Shown one piece after another: positions 19,458 to 32,873 of a stretch of 58,906 nucleotides of DNA (positions are counted from its first letter, which is position 1; the number at the start of each line of letters is the position of its first letter). Both the position numbers and the translations under genes were made by a program. The stretch is from Duganella margarita (GTDB lineage: Bacteria > Pseudomonadota > Gammaproteobacteria > Burkholderiales > Burkholderiaceae_D): NCBI RefSeq assembly GCF_009857535.1, contig NZ_WWCS01000027.1, positions 1 through 58,906 on the forward strand. Direction: 5' to 3'. The notes beneath the pieces were generated by a model. The model did no database searches, had not been told where the DNA came from, and was given only the letters and a program-made list of their open reading frames with translations.

Positions 19458-21611
19458 GTGTCCCCAACTCAATTCAAACTCTTATTGGCTGGCCTGATGC
19501 TGGGTGGCGCTGCAGTCGGCGGCAGCGTGGCCTATGTGCTGGTGCATTCGTCCAAGCATGCGGACGAGGGCGGCGCGCAGACGCCGTCTGCCGCGCAGGG
19601 CACGCCGGTGCAGTGGCATGCGCGCGTCACCACCCTGGCCGGCGACGGGCTGCCGGGCGGCAGCAACGGCAGCGGCAAGCGCACGCGCTTTGCCGATCCG
19701 TTCGGCGTGGCGCTCGATGCGCAGGGCAATCTGTACGTCGCCGATGGCGGCGACAACAACAGCATCCGCAAGATCGATCTGAACGGCATCACCACTACGC
19801 TGGCCGGCAGCACCGAGGGTTACGCGGAAGGCGCGCCCACGGCGGCCGCGTTCAACACGCCGTCCGGGCTGGCGATCGACGGCGCCGGCAATCTGTATGT
19901 GGCCGATACCGGCAACAACGCGATCCGCAAGATCAAGCCCGACGGCACGGTCGCGACGCTGGCCGGCGACGGTTTGGCGGGCAGCAAGGACGGCCAGGGC
20001 GCGGGCGCCCAGTTCAACGGTCCGGTCGGCGTGGCGGTGGATGCCGCTGGCGTGGTCTATGTGGCCGATACGTATAACGACCGCATCCGCCGCATCGCGC
20101 CGGATGGCACGGTCACCACCGTCGCCGGCGGCAAGCGCGCCGGTATGGCCGATGGCGCCGGCGAGCAGGCGCTGTTCGATACGCCGACCGGCATCGCGCT
20201 CGGACCCGCCGGCGAGCTGTATATCGCCGACACCGCCAACCACGCGATCCGCAAGCTGGGCAGGGATGGCAGTGTCAGCACCATCGCCGAAGCCAAGGAC
20301 GACGAGCGCGATTCGCTGCTGCGCTCGCCGGTCGGCATTGCGGTGACCAGGGACGGTTTCCTGTACATCGCCAGCAGCGCCCACGGCCGCGTGGCGCAGA
20401 TCACGCCACAGGGCCAGGTGGCAGCCTTGCAGGATGTCGATCATCCGGCCCAGCCCGGCTATGGCGCGGATGGCAGCGTGCGTCTGTATTCGCCGCGCGG
20501 TATCGCCGTCTCCAAGGATGGTACGCTGTTCGTCACCGATGGCGCGACGTTCCGCCTGCACCACATCGCCATGGTCGGCGCCGACACCGAACCGGTGGCC
20601 GACGAACCGCTGCCGGCCGCGCCGGCGCGCAGCGCCACCATGCAGTGGCCGGTGGCGCCGCAGAACAAGGCGCATGAGGTGGTCGGCCTGATGGGCGAGG
20701 TGCGCGGCGATTTCAACGGCGAGCGGCGCGACCATTTCCATGCCGGCATGGATGTGCAGGCGGCGATCGGCACGCCGGTGCTGACCATCACGCCCGGCAA
20801 GGTCAGCGATCCGCGCGCCAGTTCAGGCTATGGCGAGTTGTCGGAAGGGCTGGCGTTTGGCGGCCTGCAGTATATCCACCTGCGTGTGGGGCGCGACGCC
20901 AAGGACAAGCTGTTCAATGATCCGCGCTTCCAGCTGTCGAGGAACGACAAAGGCGTGGCGGAAGCGGTGCGGGTACGGCGCGGCACGCGCTTCGTGGCCG
21001 GCGAGACGCTGGGCACGGTCAACCGCATGGCGCATGTCCATCTGGATTACAAGCCCAACGGCGGCGCGCTGAATCCGCTGCAACTGCCGTTCATCGGCCT
21101 GGAGGACAGCATCGCGCCGACCATCCACAGCATCAGCATTATCGACGCCAACGGCAAGCCGCTGACCGAGAAGCGCGACGGCCGCCTGCTGATCCCCCGT
21201 AGCCTGGGCGCGGTGCAGATTGTGGTCGAGGCCAGCGACCAGATCAACGGCAACCAGGCGCGCCGCCGTCTTGGCCTGTACAAGCTGGGTTACCAGTTGC
21301 TGAATCAGGATGGCGAGATCATTCCGGGCGTGAGCGTGCCGGTGGTGACGCAGCAGTACGACCGCTTGCCGCGCAACCGCGAGGCAGTCAAGCTGGCCTA
21401 CGCGGCCAACAGCGGCATCACCGTGCATGGCGCCAGCGAGACGCGCTTTGCTTACGCCATCAACAACAAGCTGATCAATGGGAAGCTGACGCCGGGCGGC
21501 TGGAAGGTGGGGGAGCTGGGTCCCGGCAATTATCTGCTGCGCATCGACGCCGAAGACTATGCCGGGAATGCAGCCAATCGCAACCGCGAAGTTGCGGTGA
21601 CGATTGACTAG
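19458..21611 (+). CDS. NHL-repeat beta-propeller fused to an M23-type peptidase domain
   Basis: This 717-residue exported protein starts at GTG 19458, which gives an N-terminal membrane anchor (LLLAGLMLGGAAVGGSVAYVLV). Residues about 55-385 contain at least five NHL repeats of the form GVAxDxxGNLYVADxxNNxIRKI, which build a beta-propeller. Residues about 405-540 resemble the LytM/M23 zinc endopeptidase fold: HAGMD (H428, D432) and HVH (H526, H528) supply the three usual zinc ligands and a catalytic histidine. The last 170 residues look like beta-sandwich and lack a name. A cell-wall or periplasmic hydrolase held by a propeller scaffold is inferred. The gene is monocistronic and ends 21 bases from the convergent RiPP precursor gene. 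Confidence 0.8.
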   Translation: MSPTQFKLLLAGLMLGGAAVGGSVAYVLVHSSKHADEGGAQTPSAAQGTPVQWHARVTTLAGDGLPGGSNGSGKRTRFADPFGVALDAQGNLYVADGGDNNSIRKIDLNGITTTLAGSTEGYAEGAPTAAAFNTPSGLAIDGAGNLYVADTGNNAIRKIKPDGTVATLAGDGLAGSKDGQGAGAQFNGPVGVAVDAAGVVYVADTYNDRIRRIAPDGTVTTVAGGKRAGMADGAGEQALFDTPTGIALGPAGELYIADTANHAIRKLGRDGSVSTIAEAKDDERDSLLRSPVGIAVTRDGFLYIASSAHGRVAQITPQGQVAALQDVDHPAQPGYGADGSVRLYSPRGIAVSKDGTLFVTDGATFRLHHIAMVGADTEPVADEPLPAAPARSATMQWPVAPQNKAHEVVGLMGEVRGDFNGERRDHFHAGMDVQAAIGTPVLTITPGKVSDPRASSGYGELSEGLAFGGLQYIHLRVGRDAKDKLFNDPRFQLSRNDKGVAEAVRVRRGTRFVAGETLGTVNRMAHVHLDYKPNGGALNPLQLPFIGLEDSIAPTIHSISIIDANGKPLTEKRDGRLLIPRSLGAVQIVVEASDQINGNQARRRLGLYKLGYQLLNQDGEIIPGVSVPVVTQQYDRLPRNREAVKLAYAANSGITVHGASETRFAYAINNKLINGKLTPGGWKVGELGPGNYLLRIDAEDYAGNAANRNREVAVTID

Positions 21612-21615
21612 GGAG

Positions 21616-21641
21616 GAAATTAAGCCGCGAAATTAAGCCGC
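21616..21641. repeat. 13-base tandem duplication covering the precursor stop codon
   Basis: The 13-base unit GAAATTAAGCCGC occurs at 21616-21628 and again at 21629-21641. On the minus strand the second copy contains the final codon and the TAA of the RiPP precursor gene; the first copy repeats this just downstream. Confidence 0.85.
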
Positions 21642-21890
21642 GACCAGCGCGCCCGACAGCAGGAATGGAATCATGGCGGCGGTGGTTTCCAGTTCACGTT
21701 GCAACTCGTGCTGTTCCACTGCGATATCGGCCTTGGATGGCAGGCTGATCTGGTCCGGTACCTGGTCGGCGCTCAGCGTAATGCCGAGCTTGGCCAGGGT
21801 GGCGACCGGGTCGGCCTGCAATTGCGTGCGGAACTTGTCATCGCTGGCCAGTTTGTCGAGGATGGAGCGTAGTTCGTTCGAAGTATGCAT
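21633..21890 (-). CDS. NHLP/Nif11-type RiPP precursor peptide
   Basis: This 85-residue peptide has the leader signature of nitrile-hydratase-like and Nif11-like precursors: LRSILDKLASDDKFRTQLQA, then DPVATLAKLGI. An acidic hinge (EQHELQRELE) follows, then a short hydrophobic, Ala-rich C terminus (TTAAMIPFLLSGALVAA) that would be the core. The core has no Cys and only Thr-Thr and one Ser, so classical thiazoles are impossible. The start at 21890 follows AAGGG at nine bases. A SagB-like dehydrogenase gene lies divergently 147 bases away. I recall NCBI names of the type 'NHLP-related RiPP peptide' for such proteins beside a 'putative peptide maturation dehydrogenase'. The modification and the product are unknown. 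Confidence 0.75.
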   Translation of the reverse strand: MHTSNELRSILDKLASDDKFRTQLQADPVATLAKLGITLSADQVPDQISLPSKADIAVEQHELQRELETTAAMIPFLLSGALVAA

Positions 21891-21978
21891 GGAATGAGCC
21901 CTTATAAAAGGATGGGAAGTCACGGTCGTGGCTTCCAATCCATGCTACGACAAAGCGCGCAGCTTGCCAAGACTTTAA

Positions 21979-22007
21979 TTGCCATATCACTAACCGTGCG
22001 CTAGACT
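21979..22007 (+). promoter_or_regulatory. Candidate promoter of the SagB-like gene
   Basis: TTGCCA (21979-21984) and TAGACT (22002-22007) are 17 bases apart, 30 bases before the ATG at 22038. They match the sigma-70 consensus moderately. Confidence 0.4.
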
Positions 22008-22037
22008 TCATCGTATCTTGGCCTGAGAGGATGCCCC

Positions 22038-23173
22038 ATGAAACTACGCCGCTGCGCCGTCCTGTACATAGAGTCGCGCGAAGATTTATCCATCGACTGG
22101 CGCACAGTGTTGTCGGGCGGCAACGCTCTGGCCGCCAGCAGCCATTGGGTGGCGCTGGCGCCGCACCTGGACCAGGAAATCACGATCGATGCCGGGCAAC
22201 TGGCCGCGCTGGGCGGCGCCAGCCAAACCGTGTGGCGCGAGCGCAGCGCCGTCGAGCAGCAGTACGGCGAAGTGTGCATCGCCGAGCTGCTGGAACTGGG
22301 TCTGCTGATCGGCGACACGCCGCACTATGCGGCCCAGCGCGCGCGCGACGACACCCTGCGCGATACCCACTGGCGGCCGTTGTCGGCGCTGGCCCATACC
22401 TTTGGCCGCTGGCGCGGCGTGGTCGAGGAGACCGGCATGGAAGCCCCCAGCTTCCAGGCGCTGCTGGACCGCTTCGGCGAACCGCCGCCGCCTACCCTGG
22501 ACATCCATCCTGAACTAGCCATCAGGCTGCCGGCGCCGGCAGCGGGCCGCATGGATGAGCAGCTGCTGCAACGCTACACCGGCCGCAATTACGATTTGCA
22601 AGCCAGTGTGCCGCTGGAGGTGGCGGCCCGGCTGCTGCAACGCACCTTCGGCGCGCAGGAGGTGCGCCAGGTCGGGCCCCATTCCGAGGTGCTGAAGAAG
22701 ACCAGCCCGTCCGGCGGCGGCCTGCATCCGGTCGAGGCGTTTGTGCTGGCGCAGCGGGTCGACGGCGTGACGCCGGGCCTGTACCACTATCACCCGATGG
22801 CGCATGAGCTGCGGCCGTTGCAGACCATGGACCAGGACGCGGCCGCAGCGTTGTCGCGCTATATGCTGGCCGACCAGCACTGGCTGTCCGGCGCGCCGCT
22901 GCAAGTGGTGCTGGTGGCGCGGCTGGAGCGCAGTTACTGGAAGTACCGCAATCACCAGAAGGCGTTCCGCGCGGTGGCGCTGGACGCCGGGCATTTGTCG
23001 CAGACCTTCTACCTGCTGGCGACCGAGGCGGGGCTGCCGGCCTTCATCACCGCCGCCATCAACGACGCCGACATCGAGAAGGCGCTGGGCCTGGACCACC
23101 TGCGCCACGCGGTGGTGGCCATGTGCGGCTGCGGTCCGGCCGCCGACGGCCCGCGCAGCATGGTGGAATTGCG

Positions 23174-23198
<25 letters not shown>
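22038..23198 (+). CDS. SagB-like peptide maturation dehydrogenase (RiPP tailoring)
   Basis: This 386-residue protein is a putative FMN-dependent dehydrogenase of the nitroreductase fold that acts on a ribosomal peptide. Residues about 165-380 form the SagB/ThcOx domain: the RYTGRNY opening, KKTSPSGGGLHPVEAFVLAQ (flavin-binding arginine/serine region and central strand), GLYHYHPMAHEL, then KYRNHQKAFRAVALDAGHLSQTFYLLATEAGL. Residues 1-150 are a separate N-terminal region that could recognise the leader. GAGAGG lies seven bases before the ATG. The precursor gene is divergent from it. No cyclodehydratase (YcaO), cyclase or exporter lies within the window, so partners must be elsewhere or absent. 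Confidence 0.8.
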
Positions 23199-28132
<4,934 letters not shown>

Positions 28133-28251
28133 GAGTAACCGTTTTCATATTTCCCATGCTCGTTAGCAATGGGTATTGCGTGGTCTAGCATACGGAATTG
28201 TGTCGCCGTTGTCTATTTATTACAGCAACGCGTTCCGTTTGCGCACCGCCG

Positions 28252-28280
28252 TTGACAAAAAATATTTATGGGAATATATT
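28252..28280 (+). promoter_or_regulatory. Sigma-70 promoter of the GH16 gene
   Basis: A perfect -35 TTGACA (28252-28257) is separated by exactly 17 bases from TATATT (28275-28280). It lies about 58 bases before the ATG. Such a strong consensus promoter usually needs a repressor; see the adjacent palindrome. Confidence 0.8.
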
Positions 28281-28289
28281 TTCAACAGC

Positions 28290-28310
28290 AATTGGAATCG
28301 TTTCCAAATT
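28290..28310. promoter_or_regulatory. LacI-type operator at the GH16 transcription start
   Basis: The palindrome TTGGAATCGTTTCCAA (28292-28307) has the central CG and the TTGGAA/TTCCAA arms typical of LacI-family operators. It starts about ten bases after the -10 box, so a bound repressor would block initiation. No LacI-family gene is in the window. Confidence 0.6.
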
Positions 28311-28338
28311 GCGAGGAGTGATCATAAAAGGAGACATA

Positions 28339-30177
28339 ATGAACCACCAGAAATTCGTTTTGTCCGCCGTCGCTGCCAGCATTGCGCTGGCGTATGCGGC
28401 CCCCGCATTAGCCAGCGTCACCAGTCCCGTCATCGGGCAGTTACTGTGGTCCGAAGAGTTCAACGGCGCCACCCTCAACACCAGCCTGTGGAATACCTAC
28501 GACGGCAACGGCTGTCAGATTAACCTGTGCGGCTATGGCAACCAGGAACTGGAATACTACAGTCCCAACAACCTGTCGCTGGTCAACGTGCCGTTCGAGC
28601 CGAACACGCGCGCGCTGGCGATCCAGGCGCGCAGCCAGACGGTGGGCAGCAACGTGTTCACCTCCGGCAAGCTGGACTCGTTCAACAAGGTGCAGGTGCA
28701 GTACGGCATGGTCGAGATCCGCATGGCGACGCCGGCGCTGGGCACCGGCTTGTGGCCGGCCGCGTGGATGCTGGGCACCAGCCCGCAGGCGTGGCCGCGC
28801 AAAGGCGAGATCGACATCGTCGAGATGGGACATAAGGCCAGCAGCCGCGCGGCGGCCGGCACGCCGGCCCCGGCCATCGACAATTTCACTGGTGCGAATG
28901 TGATCACCTGGCAGCAGGCCGCTTGCGTGACCGGCAATGAGAGCTGCGCCGCCTCCACCGCGTGGCAGACCAAGAACTGGTACACGCCGGCGCAGTCGCT
29001 GGCTAACCGCTTCGTGATTTATCGCTTCTACTGGACCGAATCGCAGATGCGCTTCACGGTGGTGGATAACGGCCTCGAATACGATATGTACAACAGCCCG
29101 CTGCCGGTCAACTCGACCGCGTTGCAGGCGCCGTTCTACCTGCTGTTTAACCTGGCCGTGGGCGGCAACTTTACCGATGCGGCCACGCCGGCGCAGGTGA
29201 CGGCGCCGTTGCCAGGCACCATGTATGTGGACTACGTGCGCGTGTACCAGCTGGACGGCAAGGGTTCGGTCAAGCTGGGCAACCAGACGCCGGCGGAAGT
29301 GGGCAAGTTCGGCGTGTTTACCGATAACACCGTGGTCAATAACAAGCTGGTGGCGGGTAACACCTCCGACGTTTTCGTATGGAACAACGCCTCGACCACG
29401 ACCGGCACCATACCGCCGTATGAGGGCGCGAATGCGTTGTCGTGGAGCTTCAACCAGCCGGGCTCGTGGTTTGGCGGCAGCGTGCAGTCGCACCAGGCGC
29501 GCGACATGAGCGGCTTCCGCAACGGCAATCTGAAATTGAAGATCAAGATTCCGGCCAATGTGGCGTTCACGGTGGGCATTCAGGATACCTACACCAATCA
29601 GAATTCCGTGAAATTCCCGGCCAACGCCACTACCTACGGGCTGGTGCGCAATGGCGACTGGGGCACGGCGACGATACCGATTACCGACCTGGCCGGACCG
29701 AAGGTGGCCTTGCAGTCGATGCTGGATATGTTCCAGATCGCCAGCGACGGCGCGGCCTTGCCGCAGTCGGCGTTCCAGATGTCGGTGGACGACATCATCT
29801 GGGATAGCGGCGTGGCGGCGCCGACGCCTACTCCGACACCAACCCCGACGCCAACGCCAACGCCAACTCCGACGCCAACACCAACACCAACGCCAACGCC
29901 AACGCCAACGCCAACGCCAACGCCAACGCCAGCCGCCGCACAAGTCAGCGCCACGATGCTAAAGTTCTCGCTGACCAGTTCAAGCTGGGCCGACGTGCAC
30001 TACACCGTCAACAACGGCGGCCAGCAGAACGTGCGGATGACACAAAATGCCGGCGTCAACAGCTACACCGCCGGCGGCCTGAAGGCAGGCGACGTAGTAC
30101 GCTACACCTTCACCTACTGGGACAGCGCCAAAAACTACGCCGTCGACACTGCCCAGCAAACCTTCACCATGCAATAA
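28339..30177 (+). CDS. Secreted GH16 beta-glucanase with carbohydrate-binding modules
   Basis: This 612-residue secreted enzyme would cleave beta-1,3 (or mixed-linkage) glucans. It has a signal peptide (residues 1-26), a GH16 catalytic domain (about 30-300) with the nucleophile and acid/base in GEIDIVEMGH (E157, D159, E162), a beta-sandwich domain (about 310-495) similar to the galactose-binding-like domain of ExoP-type glucan hydrolases, a Pro-Thr linker, and an 80-residue C-terminal module resembling the beta-1,3-glucan-binding CBM56. The ATG at 28339 follows AAAGGAGA. It lies divergent from the propeller kinase. Expression is probably set by the strong promoter and LacI-type operator upstream. 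Confidence 0.92.
   Translation: MNHQKFVLSAVAASIALAYAAPALASVTSPVIGQLLWSEEFNGATLNTSLWNTYDGNGCQINLCGYGNQELEYYSPNNLSLVNVPFEPNTRALAIQARSQTVGSNVFTSGKLDSFNKVQVQYGMVEIRMATPALGTGLWPAAWMLGTSPQAWPRKGEIDIVEMGHKASSRAAAGTPAPAIDNFTGANVITWQQAACVTGNESCAASTAWQTKNWYTPAQSLANRFVIYRFYWTESQMRFTVVDNGLEYDMYNSPLPVNSTALQAPFYLLFNLAVGGNFTDAATPAQVTAPLPGTMYVDYVRVYQLDGKGSVKLGNQTPAEVGKFGVFTDNTVVNNKLVAGNTSDVFVWNNASTTTGTIPPYEGANALSWSFNQPGSWFGGSVQSHQARDMSGFRNGNLKLKIKIPANVAFTVGIQDTYTNQNSVKFPANATTYGLVRNGDWGTATIPITDLAGPKVALQSMLDMFQIASDGAALPQSAFQMSVDDIIWDSGVAAPTPTPTPTPTPTPTPTPTPTPTPTPTPTPTPTPTPTPAAAQVSATMLKFSLTSSSWADVHYTVNNGGQQNVRMTQNAGVNSYTAGGLKAGDVVRYTFTYWDSAKNYAVDTAQQTFTMQ
29821..29925 (+). repeat. Pro-Thr codon repeat encoding the GH16 linker
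   Basis: A run of 17 Pro-Thr dipeptide codons plus a final Pro (mostly CCA ACG) forms the linker between the catalytic part and the C-terminal binding module. The near-identical six-base units make it prone to slippage in steps that keep the frame, so its length probably varies between strains. Confidence 0.9.
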
Positions 30178-30193
30178 AAAAATCACCCCGTCT

Positions 30194-31393
30194 TTATGGC
30201 GTGACGGTGGCTTTCAGCGGGTGGGTGGCGCGGGCGGTCATGAGTTTGACTTTCTCTTGCCACTCGGCCGCCGTCTTGACGTGGCCGGCGCGGTCCCAGG
30301 CCGCGCCGATGTAGTAGCGCAGCGGTTTGCCGGATTCGACCGGCGCTACGATCAGCTCGTTCAGCGCGTCTTCGGTGATGCCGCTGGCGCTTGGCAGCAC
30401 GATGGCGGTGCCGAACGCGCCCTTGGTCGCCTGGGTGACCCACTGCGTCAGCGCCACGCCATCACGGCCGACGGCGATCTTTTCCTCCTGGTTCTTGTCG
30501 GACGGTTTCTTGTTCAGGCCGACCGCCACGTTCAGCTGCTGCGGGCCGCTGAAGGTGAAGGTGCTGTCCATGGTGTCGAAGTCCTGGCCGGCATCGATCG
30601 TGAAGCGCTTGACTTCGCTGACCTTGGCGCCGGCCGCATCCCAGCTGTCGTAGTTGAGCTCGAAGATGGTGCGGATCGGACCGTTGGCCAGCACTTTCCA
30701 CGACGCGTAGTTGCGGCCGGCATACAGCTGCTTGCCGTCCCACACGCCGGTGCCGCCGGCGCCGCGCGACTTGCCGACGTTGTACATGTCCATGCCTTCA
30801 CCCTCGTCATGGTGATAGTGGTCGTGGCCCTTGTTGTACCAGCGGTCGACGATCGGGTAGTCGACGCGCTTGAACCAGATGTCCAGTCCGCTGGTGACCA
30901 GCACTTCCTTGCCGACGCCGGCCGTGTCCGGTGCGGCCAGCGCCGGGCCGTAGGTGCGGTGCGCAACATGGTCGTTTTCCCAGCCGAAGTCATCCAGCCG
31001 TTCCGGCACGAAACGGGCGAAGGTTTTGGTGGCGAACGGTTGCGTGACGGTCTCGGTTTTTTCCACCGTGAAGGTGGCCTGTTTCTCGCCCGCGGCAAAG
31101 CTGTGCTGGAAGTACAGCTCGCCATAAGCGACGCCGATGCCTTTCGGGTCTTTGGCCTGCGGCGCCACATTGCTAACCTGATACGGCAGCACATTGCCCT
31201 GGCTGTCCTTGACGGCGATCTTCTGGATCAGCGCGCCGGGCAGCGCGCGGTTGATCTCGCTCCACGTGATGGCGATGGTTTCCGATGGCCGCGCCAGGTC
31301 GAGGTCGTTGCTGACGGTGATTTTGGCCAGCTCGGCCGCCTGGGCAGCGCCGCTGCTCAACAGGACGGCAATCGGCAACAGATAGGTGCGCAT
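30194..31393 (-). CDS. DUF4861 domain protein (pectin/ulvan-type degradation)
   Basis: This 399-residue exported protein has a signal peptide (MRTYLLPIAVLLSSGAAQAA). The body is a beta-rich carbohydrate-active fold of the DUF4861 family, with GWENDHVAHRTYGPAL, a His-rich KGHDHYHHDEGEGMDMYNVG and ARNYASWKVL-like segments. Such proteins are found beside GH105/GH88 unsaturated uronyl hydrolases and pectate or rhamnogalacturonan lyases. The enzymatic role is not established, to my knowledge. It lies 13 bases after the GH105 stop, so the two form one operon, and AAGGGGA precedes its ATG. It converges on GH16 with only 16 bases between the stops. Confidence 0.85.
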   Translation of the reverse strand: MRTYLLPIAVLLSSGAAQAAELAKITVSNDLDLARPSETIAITWSEINRALPGALIQKIAVKDSQGNVLPYQVSNVAPQAKDPKGIGVAYGELYFQHSFAAGEKQATFTVEKTETVTQPFATKTFARFVPERLDDFGWENDHVAHRTYGPALAAPDTAGVGKEVLVTSGLDIWFKRVDYPIVDRWYNKGHDHYHHDEGEGMDMYNVGKSRGAGGTGVWDGKQLYAGRNYASWKVLANGPIRTIFELNYDSWDAAGAKVSEVKRFTIDAGQDFDTMDSTFTFSGPQQLNVAVGLNKKPSDKNQEEKIAVGRDGVALTQWVTQATKGAFGTAIVLPSASGITEDALNELIVAPVESGKPLRYYIGAAWDRAGHVKTAAEWQEKVKLMTARATHPLKATVTP

Positions 31394-31406
31394 GGTGGTC
31401 GTCCCC

Positions 31407-32807
31407 TTATTCATGGCTGTAGTTGGTGGCGCCGGCATCTTTCGGCACGTAATGGTAGGTGCGCAGTTTGACCTGGACATCGATCTTCGGATTGTTGATC
31501 AGCCTGATCATCTCGGCGCCGGCCAGCAGCGCCGGACCGTAGCCGTGCAATGCGTCGACGCTGGTCGGACGGTTGTAGTAGTAGATCTGGTCGCTGGCGA
31601 AGGTGGTGCCGACGCAGGTGCCTTCCACCTGGCCGCGCGAATTGATGCGGGTCGTCAGGCCGACCCATCCGGCTTGGGCGATCGAGCCGTAGGTGGCGGC
31701 GCTGACCCAGCCTTCATTGACGGCGTGCGCGATCACGTAGGTGAATATCGCGCTGGCAGAGGTTTCCAGGTAGGAGTCGTTACGGTCCAGCATCTGATGC
31801 CACAGGCCTTCGCCCGATTGCAGTTCGGCGATGCCGCGCAGGGTAGTGCGCAGTTGCGCCAGCACTTTCGGATAGCCGGGATGGTCCTTCGGCAGCACGT
31901 CCAGCAGGTCGCTCATAGTCAGCACCGCCCAGCCGTTGGCGCGGGCCCAGTAGAAGCGCGGCGCGTCCGGATTGTTGGCGTTCCAGCCGTGGGTGTACAG
32001 GCTCAGCTGCGGATTGAACAGGTAGTGCGTCATCTGCAGCACGTTCTTGACGGCGTCGTCATAGTATTCGCGCTTGCCGGTCAGGTGGCCCATTTCAGCC
32101 AGCGCCGGCACGCCCATGTACATATCGTCGGCCCACAGCGACACCGCTTGCGGACGCTGGCGCGCCAGCGTGCCGTCCTTCAGGCGGAACTGTTTCCTGG
32201 CGACCCAGTTGCTGCACGTGTCGATGAACTGGCCCATGTCCGGCCCGACTTTGGCGAACCTGGCGCGGATCATGGCGGCGCACATCGAGCCGGCGTCATC
32301 CAGCGAGCGCGGATCGATCACGCGGGCGAAGCTGTTGGCGCGCTCCAGGTGGAATTGCTGTTCCTGCGCCTTGAAGTACGGGTACTTGTCGGCGATGAAC
32401 TGGAAGTGGCGCGCCGTCATGGCGGTGAATTTGTTGTCGCCGGTGACGGCGGCCGCCTTGATCAGGCCGGCATGGACGACGCCCATTTCGTAGACCTGGA
32501 AGTTCCATTCCGCGCTGCTGGGCTCGACGACGGCATCGGCCACCGGCTGGCTGAAGTCGGTGATCTGGATGCCGGTGCTTTTGTGGACGATCTTGGTCGG
32601 CGTGGTGGTTTCCAGGTAGCCGCGAATGCGGTCCATCGAGGCGGTGATCTCGGCGACGGTCGGCTTTTTGTACGGCACCGGGTAGGTGCCTTCGCCGGCG
32701 TCGTAGACGCTTTTGTTGTCCGGGTTGCGGTACGGGCCTGCGGCGTGGACGGGCAGGGCGAGCAGGGTCGCGGCAACAGCCGCAATCAGGGCGGATGGGG
32801 AAGTCAC
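31407..32807 (-). CDS. GH105/GH88-type unsaturated rhamnogalacturonyl hydrolase
   Basis: This 466-residue exported enzyme has an (alpha/alpha)6 barrel. SLWADDMYMGVPALAEMG carries an Asp of the active site, and FYWARANGWAVLTMSDLL and ETSASAIFTYVIAHAVNEGW are hallmark segments of the GH105 family. These enzymes hydrate and split the unsaturated uronic acid left at oligosaccharide ends by polysaccharide lyases. The only start is a GTG at 32807, which gives a signal peptide with no basic residue; the codons just upstream, in frame, encode Lys-Arg-Gln-Lys but contain no usual start codon. It is the first gene of an operon with DUF4861, preceded by two GntR-type palindromes. Confidence 0.9.
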   Translation of the reverse strand: MTSPSALIAAVAATLLALPVHAAGPYRNPDNKSVYDAGEGTYPVPYKKPTVAEITASMDRIRGYLETTTPTKIVHKSTGIQITDFSQPVADAVVEPSSAEWNFQVYEMGVVHAGLIKAAAVTGDNKFTAMTARHFQFIADKYPYFKAQEQQFHLERANSFARVIDPRSLDDAGSMCAAMIRARFAKVGPDMGQFIDTCSNWVARKQFRLKDGTLARQRPQAVSLWADDMYMGVPALAEMGHLTGKREYYDDAVKNVLQMTHYLFNPQLSLYTHGWNANNPDAPRFYWARANGWAVLTMSDLLDVLPKDHPGYPKVLAQLRTTLRGIAELQSGEGLWHQMLDRNDSYLETSASAIFTYVIAHAVNEGWVSAATYGSIAQAGWVGLTTRINSRGQVEGTCVGTTFASDQIYYYNRPTSVDALHGYGPALLAGAEMIRLINNPKIDVQVKLRTYHYVPKDAGATNYSHE

Positions 32808-32843
32808 GGGTTTTTGTCTCTTTATTTTGGTAAAACGTTTATT

Positions 32844-32873
32844 TGGTCAGACCATTCTAGATTGGTCCGGCCA
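32844..32873. promoter_or_regulatory. Two GntR-type palindromes upstream of the GH105 operon
   Basis: TGGTCAGACCA (32844-32854) is a perfect palindrome, and TGGTCCGGCCA (32863-32873) is a near copy 19 bases away. TGGT-N3-ACCA is the core recognised by FadR-type GntR regulators of hexuronate genes (UxuR/ExuR class). The second site lies inside the last codons of the upstream MFS gene. No GntR gene is in the window. Confidence 0.6.

Noticed and set aside
29821..29925. Regular hexamer array considered as CRISPR or VNTR non-coding repeat
   Set aside because: It is in frame and encodes the Pro-Thr linker of the GH16 enzyme; there are no spacers.
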